A stretch of DNA of 64,000 nucleotides from Streptomyces lasiicapitis. GTDB lineage: Bacteria > Actinomycetota > Actinomycetes > Streptomycetales > Streptomycetaceae. This document shows, in pieces, positions 41,956-50,316 of the stretch. The notes beneath the pieces are model-generated. The model saw only the letters and a program-made list of their open reading frames with translations, did not search any database and was not told where the DNA came from. The translations under genes were made by a program, and so were the position numbers. The number at the start of each line of letters is the position of its first letter. Within the stretch, counting starts at the first letter, position 1. The stretch lies in assembly GCF_014646335.1 (NCBI RefSeq), contig NZ_BMNG01000004.1, forward strand, positions 124,001-188,000, read 5' to 3'.

Positions 41956-43413
41956 ATGGCACTCAAGGCCCTCCGCAAGCTGCGCACCCTCGGCGCCCCC
42001 GCCACTCCCACCGGCCCGGCCGCCGCTGTGCCACGTGCCGCGGACGGTGACGTCCTGCTCGAAACCGTGGGTCTCACCAAGTCGTACGCGGGCGCCGACG
42101 GCGAACTGCCCGTCCTCGCCGGGATCGACCTGAAGATCCGCGCCGGGGAGATCGTCGCGCTGCTCGGCAAGTCGGGCTCCGGCAAGTCCACGCTGCTGCG
42201 CTGCATGGCCGGTCTCATCCCGGCGAGCTCCGGCACCGTCAGCTACCGCGGTGAGCCGCTGACCGGCGCCAATCCCGGCACGGCCATGGTGTTCCAGACC
42301 TTCGCGCTGCTGCCCTGGCTGACCGTGCAGCAGAACGTCGAACTCGGCCTGGAGGCACGGGGCGTGCCCGCCGAGGAGCGGGCCCGCGCCGCCGTGCAGG
42401 CCATCGACCTGATCGGCCTCGACGGCTTCGAGTCCGCGTACCCCAAGGAGCTGTCGGGCGGGATGCGGCAGCGTGTCGGGTTCGCGCGGGCCCTCGTCGT
42501 CGAGCCGGACGTGCTGATGATGGACGAGCCGTTCTCCGCGCTCGACGTCCTGACCGCCGAGAATCTGCGCGGCGAGCTGATGGAGCTGTGGGAGTCCGGT
42601 CAATTCCCCACGCGTGCCGTCGTGTTGGTGACCCACAACATCGAGGAGGCCGTCCTGATGGCCGACCGCATCGTCGTCCTCGGCTCCCGCCCCTACGGCA
42701 CCATCCGCGAGACGGTGGAGGTCGGCCTCGACCGCCCGCGGGACCGTGACGCGCCCGCGTTCCAGGAACTCATCGACCGCGTGTACCGCATCATGACGGG
42801 CCGCGCGAAGGAGACGCGGCTCTCCGGGGCTGGTGCTGGTGCGGGGGCTGGGGCCGGGGCGCCCCTCCGTGCCGAAACCGTCGAATCCGCCGAATCCGCC
42901 GACCAGGACAAGCGCACGGTCGCGGGCACCCCGCTGCCCGCCGCCACCGTCGACGGCCTCTCCGGCCTCGCGGAGATGGTCGCGCACCGCGGCGGCCGCT
43001 GCGACCTGGCCGACCTCGCCGACGAACTCGGCCTGGACGTCGACGACATGCTCCCGCAGGTCGACGCGCTCGACCTGCTCGGCTTCGCCCGGGTGAGCGG
43101 CGACGACCTGGTCCTCACGGAGGCGGGCACCGCGTTCGCCGAAGCCGACGTACAGACGTCCAAGCCCCTCTTCGCCCACGCCGCGACCGAGGTGCCGCTG
43201 GTGAAGCTGATCACCAACAGCCTGCTGCAGCGCCCGGAAGCCGCCGTCCGCGCCGGATTCTTCCGGGACCTGCTCGCCCACCACTTCACGAGCGAACAGG
43301 TGGAGCGGCAGTTGGAGACTGCTACGGACTGGGGTCGCTACGCGGAGCTTTACGCGTACGACGCGGATCGGCAGGAGTACCGGTTGGACGAAGGAGCGTC
43401 TTTCCGTACTTGA
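41956..43413 (+). CDS. ABC transporter ATPase with C-terminal AAA-associated domain
   Basis: A 485-residue ATPase for the upstream duplicated permease. Walker A is GKSGSGKS (about 71-78), the Q-loop is MVFQTFALLPWL, the signature is LSGGMRQRVG (about 164) and Walker B is VLMMDEP (about 186). This half is of the nitrate/taurine type. After a GAGAGAGAGAGA stretch (about 293-304) the C-terminal 160 residues match the AAA-associated C-terminal domain, which looks winged-helix-like and may sense substrate or control gating. ATG at 41956 lies 173 bases after the permease stop, with tandem repeats between. Confidence 0.88.
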   Translation: MALKALRKLRTLGAPATPTGPAAAVPRAADGDVLLETVGLTKSYAGADGELPVLAGIDLKIRAGEIVALLGKSGSGKSTLLRCMAGLIPASSGTVSYRGEPLTGANPGTAMVFQTFALLPWLTVQQNVELGLEARGVPAEERARAAVQAIDLIGLDGFESAYPKELSGGMRQRVGFARALVVEPDVLMMDEPFSALDVLTAENLRGELMELWESGQFPTRAVVLVTHNIEEAVLMADRIVVLGSRPYGTIRETVEVGLDRPRDRDAPAFQELIDRVYRIMTGRAKETRLSGAGAGAGAGAGAPLRAETVESAESADQDKRTVAGTPLPAATVDGLSGLAEMVAHRGGRCDLADLADELGLDVDDMLPQVDALDLLGFARVSGDDLVLTEAGTAFAEADVQTSKPLFAHAATEVPLVKLITNSLLQRPEAAVRAGFFRDLLAHHFTSEQVERQLETATDWGRYAELYAYDADRQEYRLDEGASFRT

Positions 43414-43480
43414 TCTCTCCACGTGGATAAAATCGGTCCCGCATTGCCGGTGTGCCGTGCTGTGGGGGTGGGGGCGGAAG

Positions 43481-44569
43481 ATGAAGGTGTTTCTCGGCGG
43501 CTTATTGGGGCGGGCGAATTCGCGCAGGTGGAAACCGCTGACGGCCATGGGCGCGATCGCCCTCTCGGGAGTCCTGGTGACCGCAGGGTGCGGATCGCCC
43601 GACGATTCCAGGGGTGGTGGCACCCCCGATGGGCCGGCGAACACCGTCGGTGTGCCTGATGCGTCCGGTACGGGTCGCAGTGGTCCCGCCGGCGACCGCT
43701 CCAGCGAGGGCGGGTCCACCGGCGGGGGTTCCGCCAACGGGGGATCGTCCGGCTCCGGGGGCTCCAGGAGCCCGGGCAAGGATGGCGCGACCTGGGACGG
43801 CAGCGGTGACGGCGGCTCCACGTGGAAGCCAGGCCGGACCGACGGTGGGCGCGGCGACGACGGCTCCGGAGGCGATGACGACGGGTCCACCGAGCCGGCC
43901 CCCGACAAGGAGTTCTCCTGGCCTCCGTTCGGGCCCAATTCCCCGCAGTGGAACGGGATCAACAAGGATTACGTCTACGACTTGGTGCAGGCCAGAAAGT
44001 GCGATGAGGCCAGGTACAAGTACAACTCGGCGGGACCGGGAAGGTGGCAGGAGAATCCCGCTCCGTGGAAGGTCCTCGAGGGGCTGATCGCCGCCTGCCA
44101 TGCCGTCGGCGGGCGGGACGCCGAGTGGCAAAGCGTGATCGACGCGTACTCCGCCGTCAGGAATGTGCCGTCGGGAGACTGCAAGTACCGGGCGGGCCGC
44201 CGAACGCTGCAGGCGCTGGCCGAATTCCGGGCCGCGCACCCGAACGGCAGGGTTCGAATTCGCCCTGCGTCGAACGGCGTTCAGGCCTGCCCGCCGGGCG
44301 TCACCAGGGTGTCCACCACGCAGGCGGCCCCCGGAACCCAGGTGTCGGTGACCGGGACCTGGCCCAGCGCGGTGACGATCCAACTGAGAAACCGGAAAGT
44401 CGACGGCGAAGTCAACGAAGGCAACCCGGACGCCGGTTGCTGCCACAACGCCACCGTGAACTTCCGCGTGCCCCGGGACATGCCCGCGGGTCCGGCACCG
44501 ATCACCTTGAAAGCCGGGACCGTCACCTTGGACGCGGGCACCATCCAGATCGCCGCTCCACGACCATGA
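43481..44569 (+). CDS. Secreted lipoprotein with Gly/Ser-rich linker
   Basis: A 362-residue protein of unknown function. A signal peptide ends in the lipobox LVTAGC (Cys37). Residues 40-140 are a disordered Gly/Ser/Asp linker that would span the cell wall. The C-terminal part (about 145-362) is folded, with four or more Cys (RKCDEA, AACHA, GDCKYR, QACPPG, AGCCHN) and a final beta-sandwich-like region (GTQVSVTGTWPSAVTIQLRN). Its stop overlaps the start of the next gene (ATGA), so the two are co-translated and likely act together. Confidence 0.7.
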   Translation: MKVFLGGLLGRANSRRWKPLTAMGAIALSGVLVTAGCGSPDDSRGGGTPDGPANTVGVPDASGTGRSGPAGDRSSEGGSTGGGSANGGSSGSGGSRSPGKDGATWDGSGDGGSTWKPGRTDGGRGDDGSGGDDDGSTEPAPDKEFSWPPFGPNSPQWNGINKDYVYDLVQARKCDEARYKYNSAGPGRWQENPAPWKVLEGLIAACHAVGGRDAEWQSVIDAYSAVRNVPSGDCKYRAGRRTLQALAEFRAAHPNGRVRIRPASNGVQACPPGVTRVSTTQAAPGTQVSVTGTWPSAVTIQLRNRKVDGEVNEGNPDAGCCHNATVNFRVPRDMPAGPAPITLKAGTVTLDAGTIQIAAPRP

Positions 44570-45582
44570 CCACGCCGGACGACGGATCCTGGTTCAGATC
44601 ACTGACAGCCCGCCTCCGGGGCACGCGCCCCCCTGCTCCCGCGGGGACCGACCCACCGCCTCCACCGCCTCCACCGCCTCCTCCGCCGCCCCCGGCGCCC
44701 GCACCAGCACCCGTACCTGCACCCGCCCCCGACGACCCCACCCGCCCCAGCTGGATGGAACTCCTGGGCACCGTAGGCTCCTTGGTGTCCCTGCTCGCAG
44801 CCGTCCTCTTCTACTTCGGCTGGGCCAGCACCGACGCCGAGACCCGTGCCCTCGGCCTGCGCGACAGCATCTTCCGCCTGTCCACCAGCGAGTACCTGCT
44901 GCGCAGTGTCGAAGCCCTCTTCCTGCCCGCCCTGCTGCTCGTCGGCGCCCTGCTCGCCGCCATCGGGCTCCAGCGCTGGGTCGTGACCTCTCCCGGCCGG
45001 ACGCGTACCGCCGTACGTCGCATGCGCTGGGGATGGCTGCTGCCCGCCGCCCTCGCGCCCTTCTACCGCCTGCATCCGGCCCTCTTCGAGCTGGTCGTCC
45101 CCCTCGTCGCCATCCCCGGACTCCTGGCGACCGCGTACGCCCTCACCCGGACCCCACCGGAAACCGCACCCGACACCGCCCAACGCCGGGCGCACCTCCA
45201 GATCTGGGCGCTGTCCCTCGTCCTGTGCCTGCTCTCCCTCTTCTGGGCGGTCTCCTCGTACGCGGGCATCGTCGGCCGAGGCCGCGCCGAGGAAGCCGCG
45301 CGAGCGGTGAACACGGCCGCCTTCCCCAGCGTCGTGGTCTTCAGCGCGAAGGACCTCATGATCCGCGGCGACGGGTCCTGCTACCAGCATGTTGCGGGCA
45401 AGGGCAGCGCGTACGCGTACCGCTACACGGGCCTGAGGCTGTTCTACGTATCCGGCGACCGCGTGTACCTCGTGGCCCGGAAGTGGCGCCCCACCAGGGG
45501 GACGCTGTGGGTGGTGCGGGAGAACGACTCCGTGCGCGTCGAGTACGTCAGCGGGCCCCGGGGGCGTGAACCGGAGTGCTAG
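44566..45582 (+). CDS. Membrane protein with poly-proline N-terminal tract
   Basis: A 338-residue membrane protein of unknown function. Residues 30-43 are 14 consecutive prolines, then PAPAPAPV repeats to about 55. Five or so helices follow (about 65-85, 115-140, 155-175, 180-195, 215-240). The C-terminal 95 residues are soluble (AFPSVVVFSAKDLMIRGDG; LFYVSGDRVYLVARKW). It overlaps the upstream lipoprotein gene by four bases. It may carry its partner in a surface or signalling complex; no known family was recognised. Confidence 0.65.
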   Translation: MTTPDDGSWFRSLTARLRGTRPPAPAGTDPPPPPPPPPPPPPPAPAPAPVPAPAPDDPTRPSWMELLGTVGSLVSLLAAVLFYFGWASTDAETRALGLRDSIFRLSTSEYLLRSVEALFLPALLLVGALLAAIGLQRWVVTSPGRTRTAVRRMRWGWLLPAALAPFYRLHPALFELVVPLVAIPGLLATAYALTRTPPETAPDTAQRRAHLQIWALSLVLCLLSLFWAVSSYAGIVGRGRAEEAARAVNTAAFPSVVVFSAKDLMIRGDGSCYQHVAGKGSAYAYRYTGLRLFYVSGDRVYLVARKWRPTRGTLWVVRENDSVRVEYVSGPRGREPEC

Positions 45583-45632
45583 GGCGGGTCGTTGGGGGAC
45601 CCACCGGACAGTCGCCGGTGCCCGGACAGTCC

Positions 45633-46055
45633 CTAGTGCTCGGTTGCCGGGCGGCGGCGGCCCGCCCGGACCGGTCGCCGGCGCGCGGGCGCGGTCTGCT
45701 CCTGCGCGGCCGTGGTGGGATCCGGTGACGCGTCGGCCACCGCCGTGACGGCGCCGTCGGCGGGGCGTGCCACCAGCGCCGCCTCGTCCAGGAGCCCTCG
45801 TACATCCGCCGCGCGGTAGTAGATCCGGGTGCCCTCACGGCGCGAGACGACGAGCCCGGCGGCCCGCAGCTTCGCCAGATGCTGGGAGGTCGCGGCCACA
45901 TGCGCGCCGAGCAGCTCGGCGAGCGCGCTGACGGGCAGCTCCTGGCGGCTGAGCGCCCACAGCAGCCGGTACCGCGAGGGGTCGGCCACTGCCTTCAGCA
46001 CCGCCACCGCACGGTCCGCCGCCTCCGCGTCCCACGACTGTCCTTGCGCGTCCAT
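45633..46055 (-). CDS. ArsR/SmtB family transcriptional regulator, leaderless
   Basis: A 140-residue winged-helix repressor. The ArsR domain covers about 15-95: VLKAVADPSRYRLLWALSRQELPVSALAELLGAHVAATSQHLAKLRAAGLVVSRREGTRIYYR in pieces, with the recognition helix at VAATSQHLAKL. The expected metal ligands are not obvious: no CxC in the HTH; candidates are His residues in the HTH region. The C-terminal 40 residues are Ala/Thr/Arg-rich. ATG at 46055 lies inside a TTGC-N8-GCAA palindrome, and a -10-like TACCCT is six bases away, so the transcript is probably leaderless and self-repressed. It may also act at 39591-39673. Confidence 0.87.
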   Translation of the reverse strand: MDAQGQSWDAEAADRAVAVLKAVADPSRYRLLWALSRQELPVSALAELLGAHVAATSQHLAKLRAAGLVVSRREGTRIYYRAADVRGLLDEAALVARPADGAVTAVADASPDPTTAAQEQTAPARRRPVRAGRRRPATEH

Positions 46056-46059
46056 GCAA
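46044..46059 (-). promoter_or_regulatory. ArsR operator 3 overlapping the arsR-type start codon
   Basis: On the minus strand TTGCATGGACGCGCAA holds the ATG start. The arms TTGC and GCAA flank eight bases, as in the two sites at 39591-39673. The -10 candidate TACCCT (46061-46066 on the minus strand) adjoins it, so binding would block the promoter. Confidence 0.65.
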
Positions 46060-46070
46060 ATAGGGTAACG

Positions 46071-46121
46071 GGCGCCGGAGGCGGGCAGGCGCCGGAGCCG
46101 GGCAGGCGCCGGAGGCGGGCG
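46071..46121. repeat. Three tandem 17-bp repeats upstream of the ArsR gene
   Basis: GGCGCCGGAGGCGGGCA and two near-copies lie head to tail directly upstream of the ArsR promoter, in the place of its -35 region, and downstream of the SDR gene. Confidence 0.7.
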
Positions 46122-46185
46122 GGGCCCGGTCCTGTGGGCCACTTCCGGCAACCCGCTCCGGTGCCCCGCCTCCGGCGCAACCCCC

Positions 46186-46887
46186 TCAGTACCCGACCGT
46201 GAACCGCCGCTGCACGAACCGCGGCAGCTCCGCCTCGTCGACGAGGGCGACCGCCGCGTCCTCGGCCGAGATGCGGCTGCGCCCCTCGGCGTCGAGGACC
46301 GGCTGGTCGCCGCCGACGCGGAAACGCCCCGTGCGCTCGCCGGGCGCGATGTCCTCCGCCGGGCTGAAGTAGGTCCACAGCCGCTCGGAGAGGCGCAGGA
46401 CGTTCAGCGCCTCGCGGTGCCCGCGCACAGCGACGGCGTACTCCCGCGGCAGGCCGAGCCCGTCGAGGCTCGCGTGCACCACCTCGTCGGAGTCGGCGTG
46501 CGCGACGCCGGGCGCGATCTCCAGGCTGCCCGCCCCGCCGATCACGATGAGCCGAGTGCGCGGGTGGCTCTCCAGGGCCTTGAGCAGGGCTCGCGCGGCC
46601 GTGGCGTACACGGTCGGGTCGGCGATCGAGCGGCGCAGGGTGTCGGCCATGTCCTGGGCGGCGTTGCCCGGCTGATAGCCACTGATCAGTACGTCCATGC
46701 CGGGCAGCGCGTCCGCGACGCCCGCGGCGTCGAACACGTCGACGTTCCGCCAGGTGATGTTCTGCCGGTCCTCCGTGACACGGGAGGCGTCCCGGGTGAA
46801 GGCCGTGACCGTGTGCCCCCGCCCGAGCGCCTCGCTGACGACACGGCTGCCGATGGTGCCCGTGGCCCCGATGACTCCGATGTGCAT
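46186..46887 (-). CDS. NAD(P)H-binding SDR-type oxidoreductase (NmrA/atypical SDR)
   Basis: A 233-residue Rossmann protein of the atypical SDR group. The nucleotide site is HIGVIGATGTIGSRVV near the N-terminus, then FTRDASRV with an Arg suited to NADPH. LIVIGGAGSLEIAPG follows in the centre. The YxxxK catalytic pair of classic SDRs is not evident, which fits NmrA-like or flavin reductase-like members. ATG at 46887 is preceded by GGGGAGAG. It is divergent from a TetR regulator, which probably controls it. Confidence 0.83.
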   Translation of the reverse strand: MHIGVIGATGTIGSRVVSEALGRGHTVTAFTRDASRVTEDRQNITWRNVDVFDAAGVADALPGMDVLISGYQPGNAAQDMADTLRRSIADPTVYATAARALLKALESHPRTRLIVIGGAGSLEIAPGVAHADSDEVVHASLDGLGLPREYAVAVRGHREALNVLRLSERLWTYFSPAEDIAPGERTGRFRVGGDQPVLDAEGRSRISAEDAAVALVDEAELPRFVQRRFTVGY

Positions 46888-46995
46888 GACTCTCCCCTTG
46901 TCCACGCCACAGAGCGTTCTGTGTGGCGTGCCGAAACTATACGGTGTGAAGTTTTGATACGGCAATCACTATCGGAGCGCTGTAAAGTTCCAGGC

Positions 46996-47724
46996 GTGGG
47001 AAGCACTGCGGGAAACAAGGGGACCAGAGGCCGCCGTGAGCGGTTGCGCGCCGAGACGACGGCGGAGATCAAGGAGGTCGCCCTTGCCCTGATGGCGTCG
47101 GGCGGGCCCGATGCCATCACGCTGCGCGCCATCGCCCGCGAGATGGGCATGACGGCCAACGCCATCTACGGCTACTTCGCCACCAGGGACGACCTGGTCA
47201 GCACGCTCATCGACGACGTGTACACCGCGCTGGCCGACGCGGTCGACGCCGCGTGGCAGGCCTCGTCCGGCAAGGACGCCGCCACCCGCGTCCACGCCTG
47301 GGCCGACGCCTTCCGCGACTGGGCCCTTGCCCACCCCGAGGGCTTCCGCCTGATCTACGGCGACCCCGTCCCGGGCTACCAGGCCCCGCCGGGAGGACCC
47401 GCCCCCGACGCCGCCCGCCGGGTCTGCACCGGCCTGGCCGGCCTCGCCGCCGAAGCCTGGCCGTGGGCCGAACCCCTCTACGCGGACAGTGACTTCACCT
47501 GGTCGGACTTCGACCCGGCCCTCCTGGACAAGCTCCGCCCCGCGTTCCCCGGCCTGCCCCCGGCCGCCGTGGCCCTGGCCCTGCGCATCTGGGGCCGACT
47601 GCACGGCCTGGTCTCACTGGAGATCTACGGCCACCTGCGCGGCCAGACGCCCAGCCCCGACAAACTCTTCCACGAGGAACTGGCCCAGCTCGTCCGGGCG
47701 TTGGGGCTGAGCCCGCGGGCCTAA
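46996..47724 (+). CDS. TetR/AcrR family transcriptional regulator
   Basis: A 242-residue regulator. The N-terminal HTH runs over about 15-65 (ETTAEIKEVALALMASGG; TLRAIAREMGMTANAIYGYFATRDDLVSTL). The C-terminal domain resembles the WHG-type TetR ligand domain (RIWGRLHGLVSLEIYGH). GTG at 46996 (VGSTAGNKG) is the likely start. It is divergent from the SDR gene by 108 bases, which contain AT-rich CCGTAT repeats suitable as an operator. Its stop overlaps the malR stop from the other strand. Confidence 0.87.
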   Translation: MGSTAGNKGTRGRRERLRAETTAEIKEVALALMASGGPDAITLRAIAREMGMTANAIYGYFATRDDLVSTLIDDVYTALADAVDAAWQASSGKDAATRVHAWADAFRDWALAHPEGFRLIYGDPVPGYQAPPGGPAPDAARRVCTGLAGLAAEAWPWAEPLYADSDFTWSDFDPALLDKLRPAFPGLPPAAVALALRIWGRLHGLVSLEIYGHLRGQTPSPDKLFHEELAQLVRALGLSPRA

Positions 47725-48755
47725 CGGTCGGTGCGGGGCCCTCGGCCCGAAGCCGTGGACCCCCGCACCACCAGCTCCGGCAGGAACACGAACTCGCTGT
47801 GGGGGGCGGGGGTGCCGCCGATTTCTTCCAGGAGGGTGCGGACCGTGGCCTGGCCCATGGACTGGACGGGCTGTCGGATGGTGGTCAGGGGTGGGTCGGT
47901 GAAGGCGATGAGGGGGGAGTCGTCGAAGCCGACGACGGAGATGTCGCGGGGTACGTCGAGGCCCAGTTCGCGGGCGGCGCGGACGGCGCCGAGGGCCATC
48001 ATGTCGCTGGCGCAGACGATGCCGGTGCAGCCCTTGGCGATGAGTGCCGTGGCGGCGGCCTGGCCGCCCTCCAGGGTGTAGAGGGAGTGCTGGATCAGGT
48101 CGTCGGCCTGGGTGGGGGAGAGGTCGAAGCGCTCTCGCAGGCCCAGTCGGAAGCCCTCGATCTTGCGGACCACCGGGACGAAGCGGCGGGGGCCGACCGC
48201 GAGGCCGATGCGGGTGTGGCCCAGTGAGGCGAGGTGGCGCACGGCGAGCTGGGTGGCGGCCCGGTCGTCCGTGGAGACGAAAGGCGCGTCGATCTTGGGG
48301 GAGAAGCCGTTGACCAGGACGTACGGGACGCCCTTGGCGCGCAGCGCCTCGTAGCGGTCCATGTCCGCGGTGGTGTCGGCGTGCAGCCCGGACACGAAGA
48401 TGATCCCGGCCACGCCGCGGTCCACCAGCATCTCGGTCAGCTCGTCCTCGGTGGAGCCGCCGGGGGTCTGGGTGGCGAGGACCGGGGTGTAGCCCTGGCG
48501 GGTCAGGGCCTGGCCGATGACCTGGGCAAGGGCGGGGAAGATCGGGTTGTCCAGCTCGGGCGTGATCAGGCCGACCAGGCCCGCGCTGCCGCTTCTGCGC
48601 AGCCGGACGGGCCGTTCGTAGCCGAGCACGTCGAGCGCGGCGAGGACGGCTTCGCGGGTGGCCGTGGCCACTCCGGGCTTGCCGTTGAGCACCCGGCTGA
48701 CAGTGGCTTCGCTGACCCCCGCCTGGGCTGCGATGTCGACGAGCCGCGCGGTCAT
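47721..48755 (-). CDS. malR: LacI family regulator of the maltose/maltodextrin operon
   Basis: A 344-residue LacI-type repressor. The HTH and hinge are at residues 1-60 (LVDIAAQAGVSEATVSRVLNGK). The effector domain (about 65-335) has the periplasmic-binding-protein fold with GLITPELDNPIFPALAQ and GFDDSPLIAFTDPPLTT. It is divergent from malEFG, as in other Streptomyces, where MalR represses maltose uptake and amylase genes until maltodextrins are present. ATG at 48755 (MTARLVD) is the family start. A second, closely similar regulator sits downstream at 53940. Confidence 0.9.
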   Translation of the reverse strand: MTARLVDIAAQAGVSEATVSRVLNGKPGVATATREAVLAALDVLGYERPVRLRRSGSAGLVGLITPELDNPIFPALAQVIGQALTRQGYTPVLATQTPGGSTEDELTEMLVDRGVAGIIFVSGLHADTTADMDRYEALRAKGVPYVLVNGFSPKIDAPFVSTDDRAATQLAVRHLASLGHTRIGLAVGPRRFVPVVRKIEGFRLGLRERFDLSPTQADDLIQHSLYTLEGGQAAATALIAKGCTGIVCASDMMALGAVRAARELGLDVPRDISVVGFDDSPLIAFTDPPLTTIRQPVQSMGQATVRTLLEEIGGTPAPHSEFVFLPELVVRGSTASGRGPRTDR

Positions 48756-48802
48756 GGACGGGACTGTACAGGGAGAGCGGATCCCTGCCCACTCGCGGTT
48801 GC

Positions 48803-48907
48803 GCAAGGCTTGCAGGGGCCCTCCGCCCTGGCCAGGCCCGGCCGGGCGGAAACCTCCAGGACACGCGGCGGTAACGATCCAGCGCTCTTGCAGAAATTTC
48901 TCGCAAG
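48803..48907. promoter_or_regulatory. MalR-type operators between malR and malE
   Basis: GCAAGGCTTGC (48803-48813) is a palindrome of GCAAG/CTTGC half-sites 48 bases from the malR start. A second site at 48887-48907 has outer arms CTTGC and GCAAG around the inner palindrome AGAAATTTCT. CTTGC half-sites are known MalR targets in Streptomyces maltose and amylase promoters. Confidence 0.65.
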
Positions 48908-49036
48908 GTCTTTCGGGACGTTTTCAAGCCTGTTACGTTCCTGCCAACCCGGCGCCGCCTCGAGTGCGGCCTGCAGGAGGCACCTCCTCGTCTCTCCTCA
49001 TTCCGGGCCATTCCGGGACCAGTTGAAGGAGTTCAC

Positions 49037-50314
49037 ATGCGGCGTGGCATAACGGCCACCGCACTGGTCGCAGCCCTGGCGATGACAGCGGCAGCGTGCG
49101 GCGGCGACGACGGTGACAGCGGGAAGAAGAGCGGAGGCAAGCTCTCCGGGACCGTCACCTTCTGGGACACCTCGAACGACGCCGAGAAGGGCACGTACGA
49201 GAAGCTGGCCAAGGGCTTCGAGAAGCTCCACCCGGGCGTCAAGGTCGACTACGTCAACGTGCCGTTCGGCGAGGCCAACGCCAAGTTCAAGAACGCCGCG
49301 GGCGGCAACTCCGGCGCCCCCGACGTGATGCGCACCGAGGTGGCCTGGGTCGCCGACTTCGCCAACCTCGGCTACCTCGCGCCCCTGGAGAACACGCCCG
49401 CGCTCGACAAGCCGGACGACTTCCTCGCGCAGGCCGCCGCGAGCACCAAGTTCAAGGGCAAGACGTACGCGGCGCCGCAGACCATCGACACCCTCGCGCT
49501 CTTCTACAACAAGAAGATGCTCAAGGACGCGGGCGTCGAGGTCCCCAAGACCTTCGAGGACGTGAAGTCCGCCGCCAAGAAGATCAAGTCGAAGTCCGGC
49601 AAGACCGGCCTCTACCTGCGCGGCGACGACCCGTACTTCTACCTCCCGTACCTCTACGGAGAGGGCGGTGACCTCCTCGACACCAAGAAGAAGGAGATCA
49701 CCGTCGACGACGCCGAGGGCGGCAAGGCCTTCGAGGTCATGAAGGACCTGGTCGACTCCAAGGCCGCCGTCACCGACGCCAGCGACGGCTACAACAACCA
49801 GCTCAACGCCTTCAAGGACGGCGACGTCGCGATGGCGCTCGACGGCCCCTGGTCCATCGAGGGCGCCCTGCAGGGCAAGCAGTTCAAGGGCTCCGCGGGC
49901 AAGGCCAACCTCGGTGTCGCGCCCGTCCCGGGCGGCAGCGCGCGCCAGGCCTCGCCGCAGGGCGGCTGGAACCTCGCCGCGTACGCGGGCTCCAAGAACC
50001 TCGACGCCTCCTACGAGTTCATCAAGTACATGAGCTCCGCGAAGGTGCAGCAGCAGACCACCGAGAAGCTGAGCCTGCTGCCCACCCGCACCTCCGTCTA
50101 CGAGGTGCCGTCGGTCAAGAACAACCAGATGGTGCAGTTCTTCAAGCCGGCCGTCGACAAGTCGGTGCAGCGCCCCTGGATCCCCGAGGCCAACTCCCTC
50201 TTCGAGCCGATCCGGCTGCAGATGGGCAAGGTGCTGAACGGCGGCACGTCGCCCGATGACGGAGCCAAGAACATCGGCGACGCCTACGGCAAGCTCCTGA
50301 AGGACTACAAGTAG
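49037..50314 (+). CDS. malE: Maltodextrin ABC transporter substrate-binding lipoprotein
   Basis: A 425-residue binding protein of the maltose type. The lipobox is at AAACGG (Cys21), so the protein is lipid-anchored outside the membrane. The mature domain has the family start GTVTFWDTSNDAEKG and a hinge region around PQTIDTLALFYNKKML; aromatic residues such as GWNLAAYAG and DGPWSIEGAL fit sugar stacking. It is the first gene of malEFG, divergent from malR. AAGGAG precedes the ATG. It should deliver maltose and maltodextrins from the extracellular amylase and pullulanase to MalFG. Confidence 0.93.
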   Translation: MRRGITATALVAALAMTAAACGGDDGDSGKKSGGKLSGTVTFWDTSNDAEKGTYEKLAKGFEKLHPGVKVDYVNVPFGEANAKFKNAAGGNSGAPDVMRTEVAWVADFANLGYLAPLENTPALDKPDDFLAQAAASTKFKGKTYAAPQTIDTLALFYNKKMLKDAGVEVPKTFEDVKSAAKKIKSKSGKTGLYLRGDDPYFYLPYLYGEGGDLLDTKKKEITVDDAEGGKAFEVMKDLVDSKAAVTDASDGYNNQLNAFKDGDVAMALDGPWSIEGALQGKQFKGSAGKANLGVAPVPGGSARQASPQGGWNLAAYAGSKNLDASYEFIKYMSSAKVQQQTTEKLSLLPTRTSVYEVPSVKNNQMVQFFKPAVDKSVQRPWIPEANSLFEPIRLQMGKVLNGGTSPDDGAKNIGDAYGKLLKDYK

Positions 50315-50316
50315 GC

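Noticed and set aside
44250..44275. GCAGGG...CCCTGC around TTCGAATTCG, resembling a tRNA T-arm
   Set aside because: The loop is ten bases, no acceptor, D or anticodon arms fit around it, and it lies inside a well-supported coding frame.
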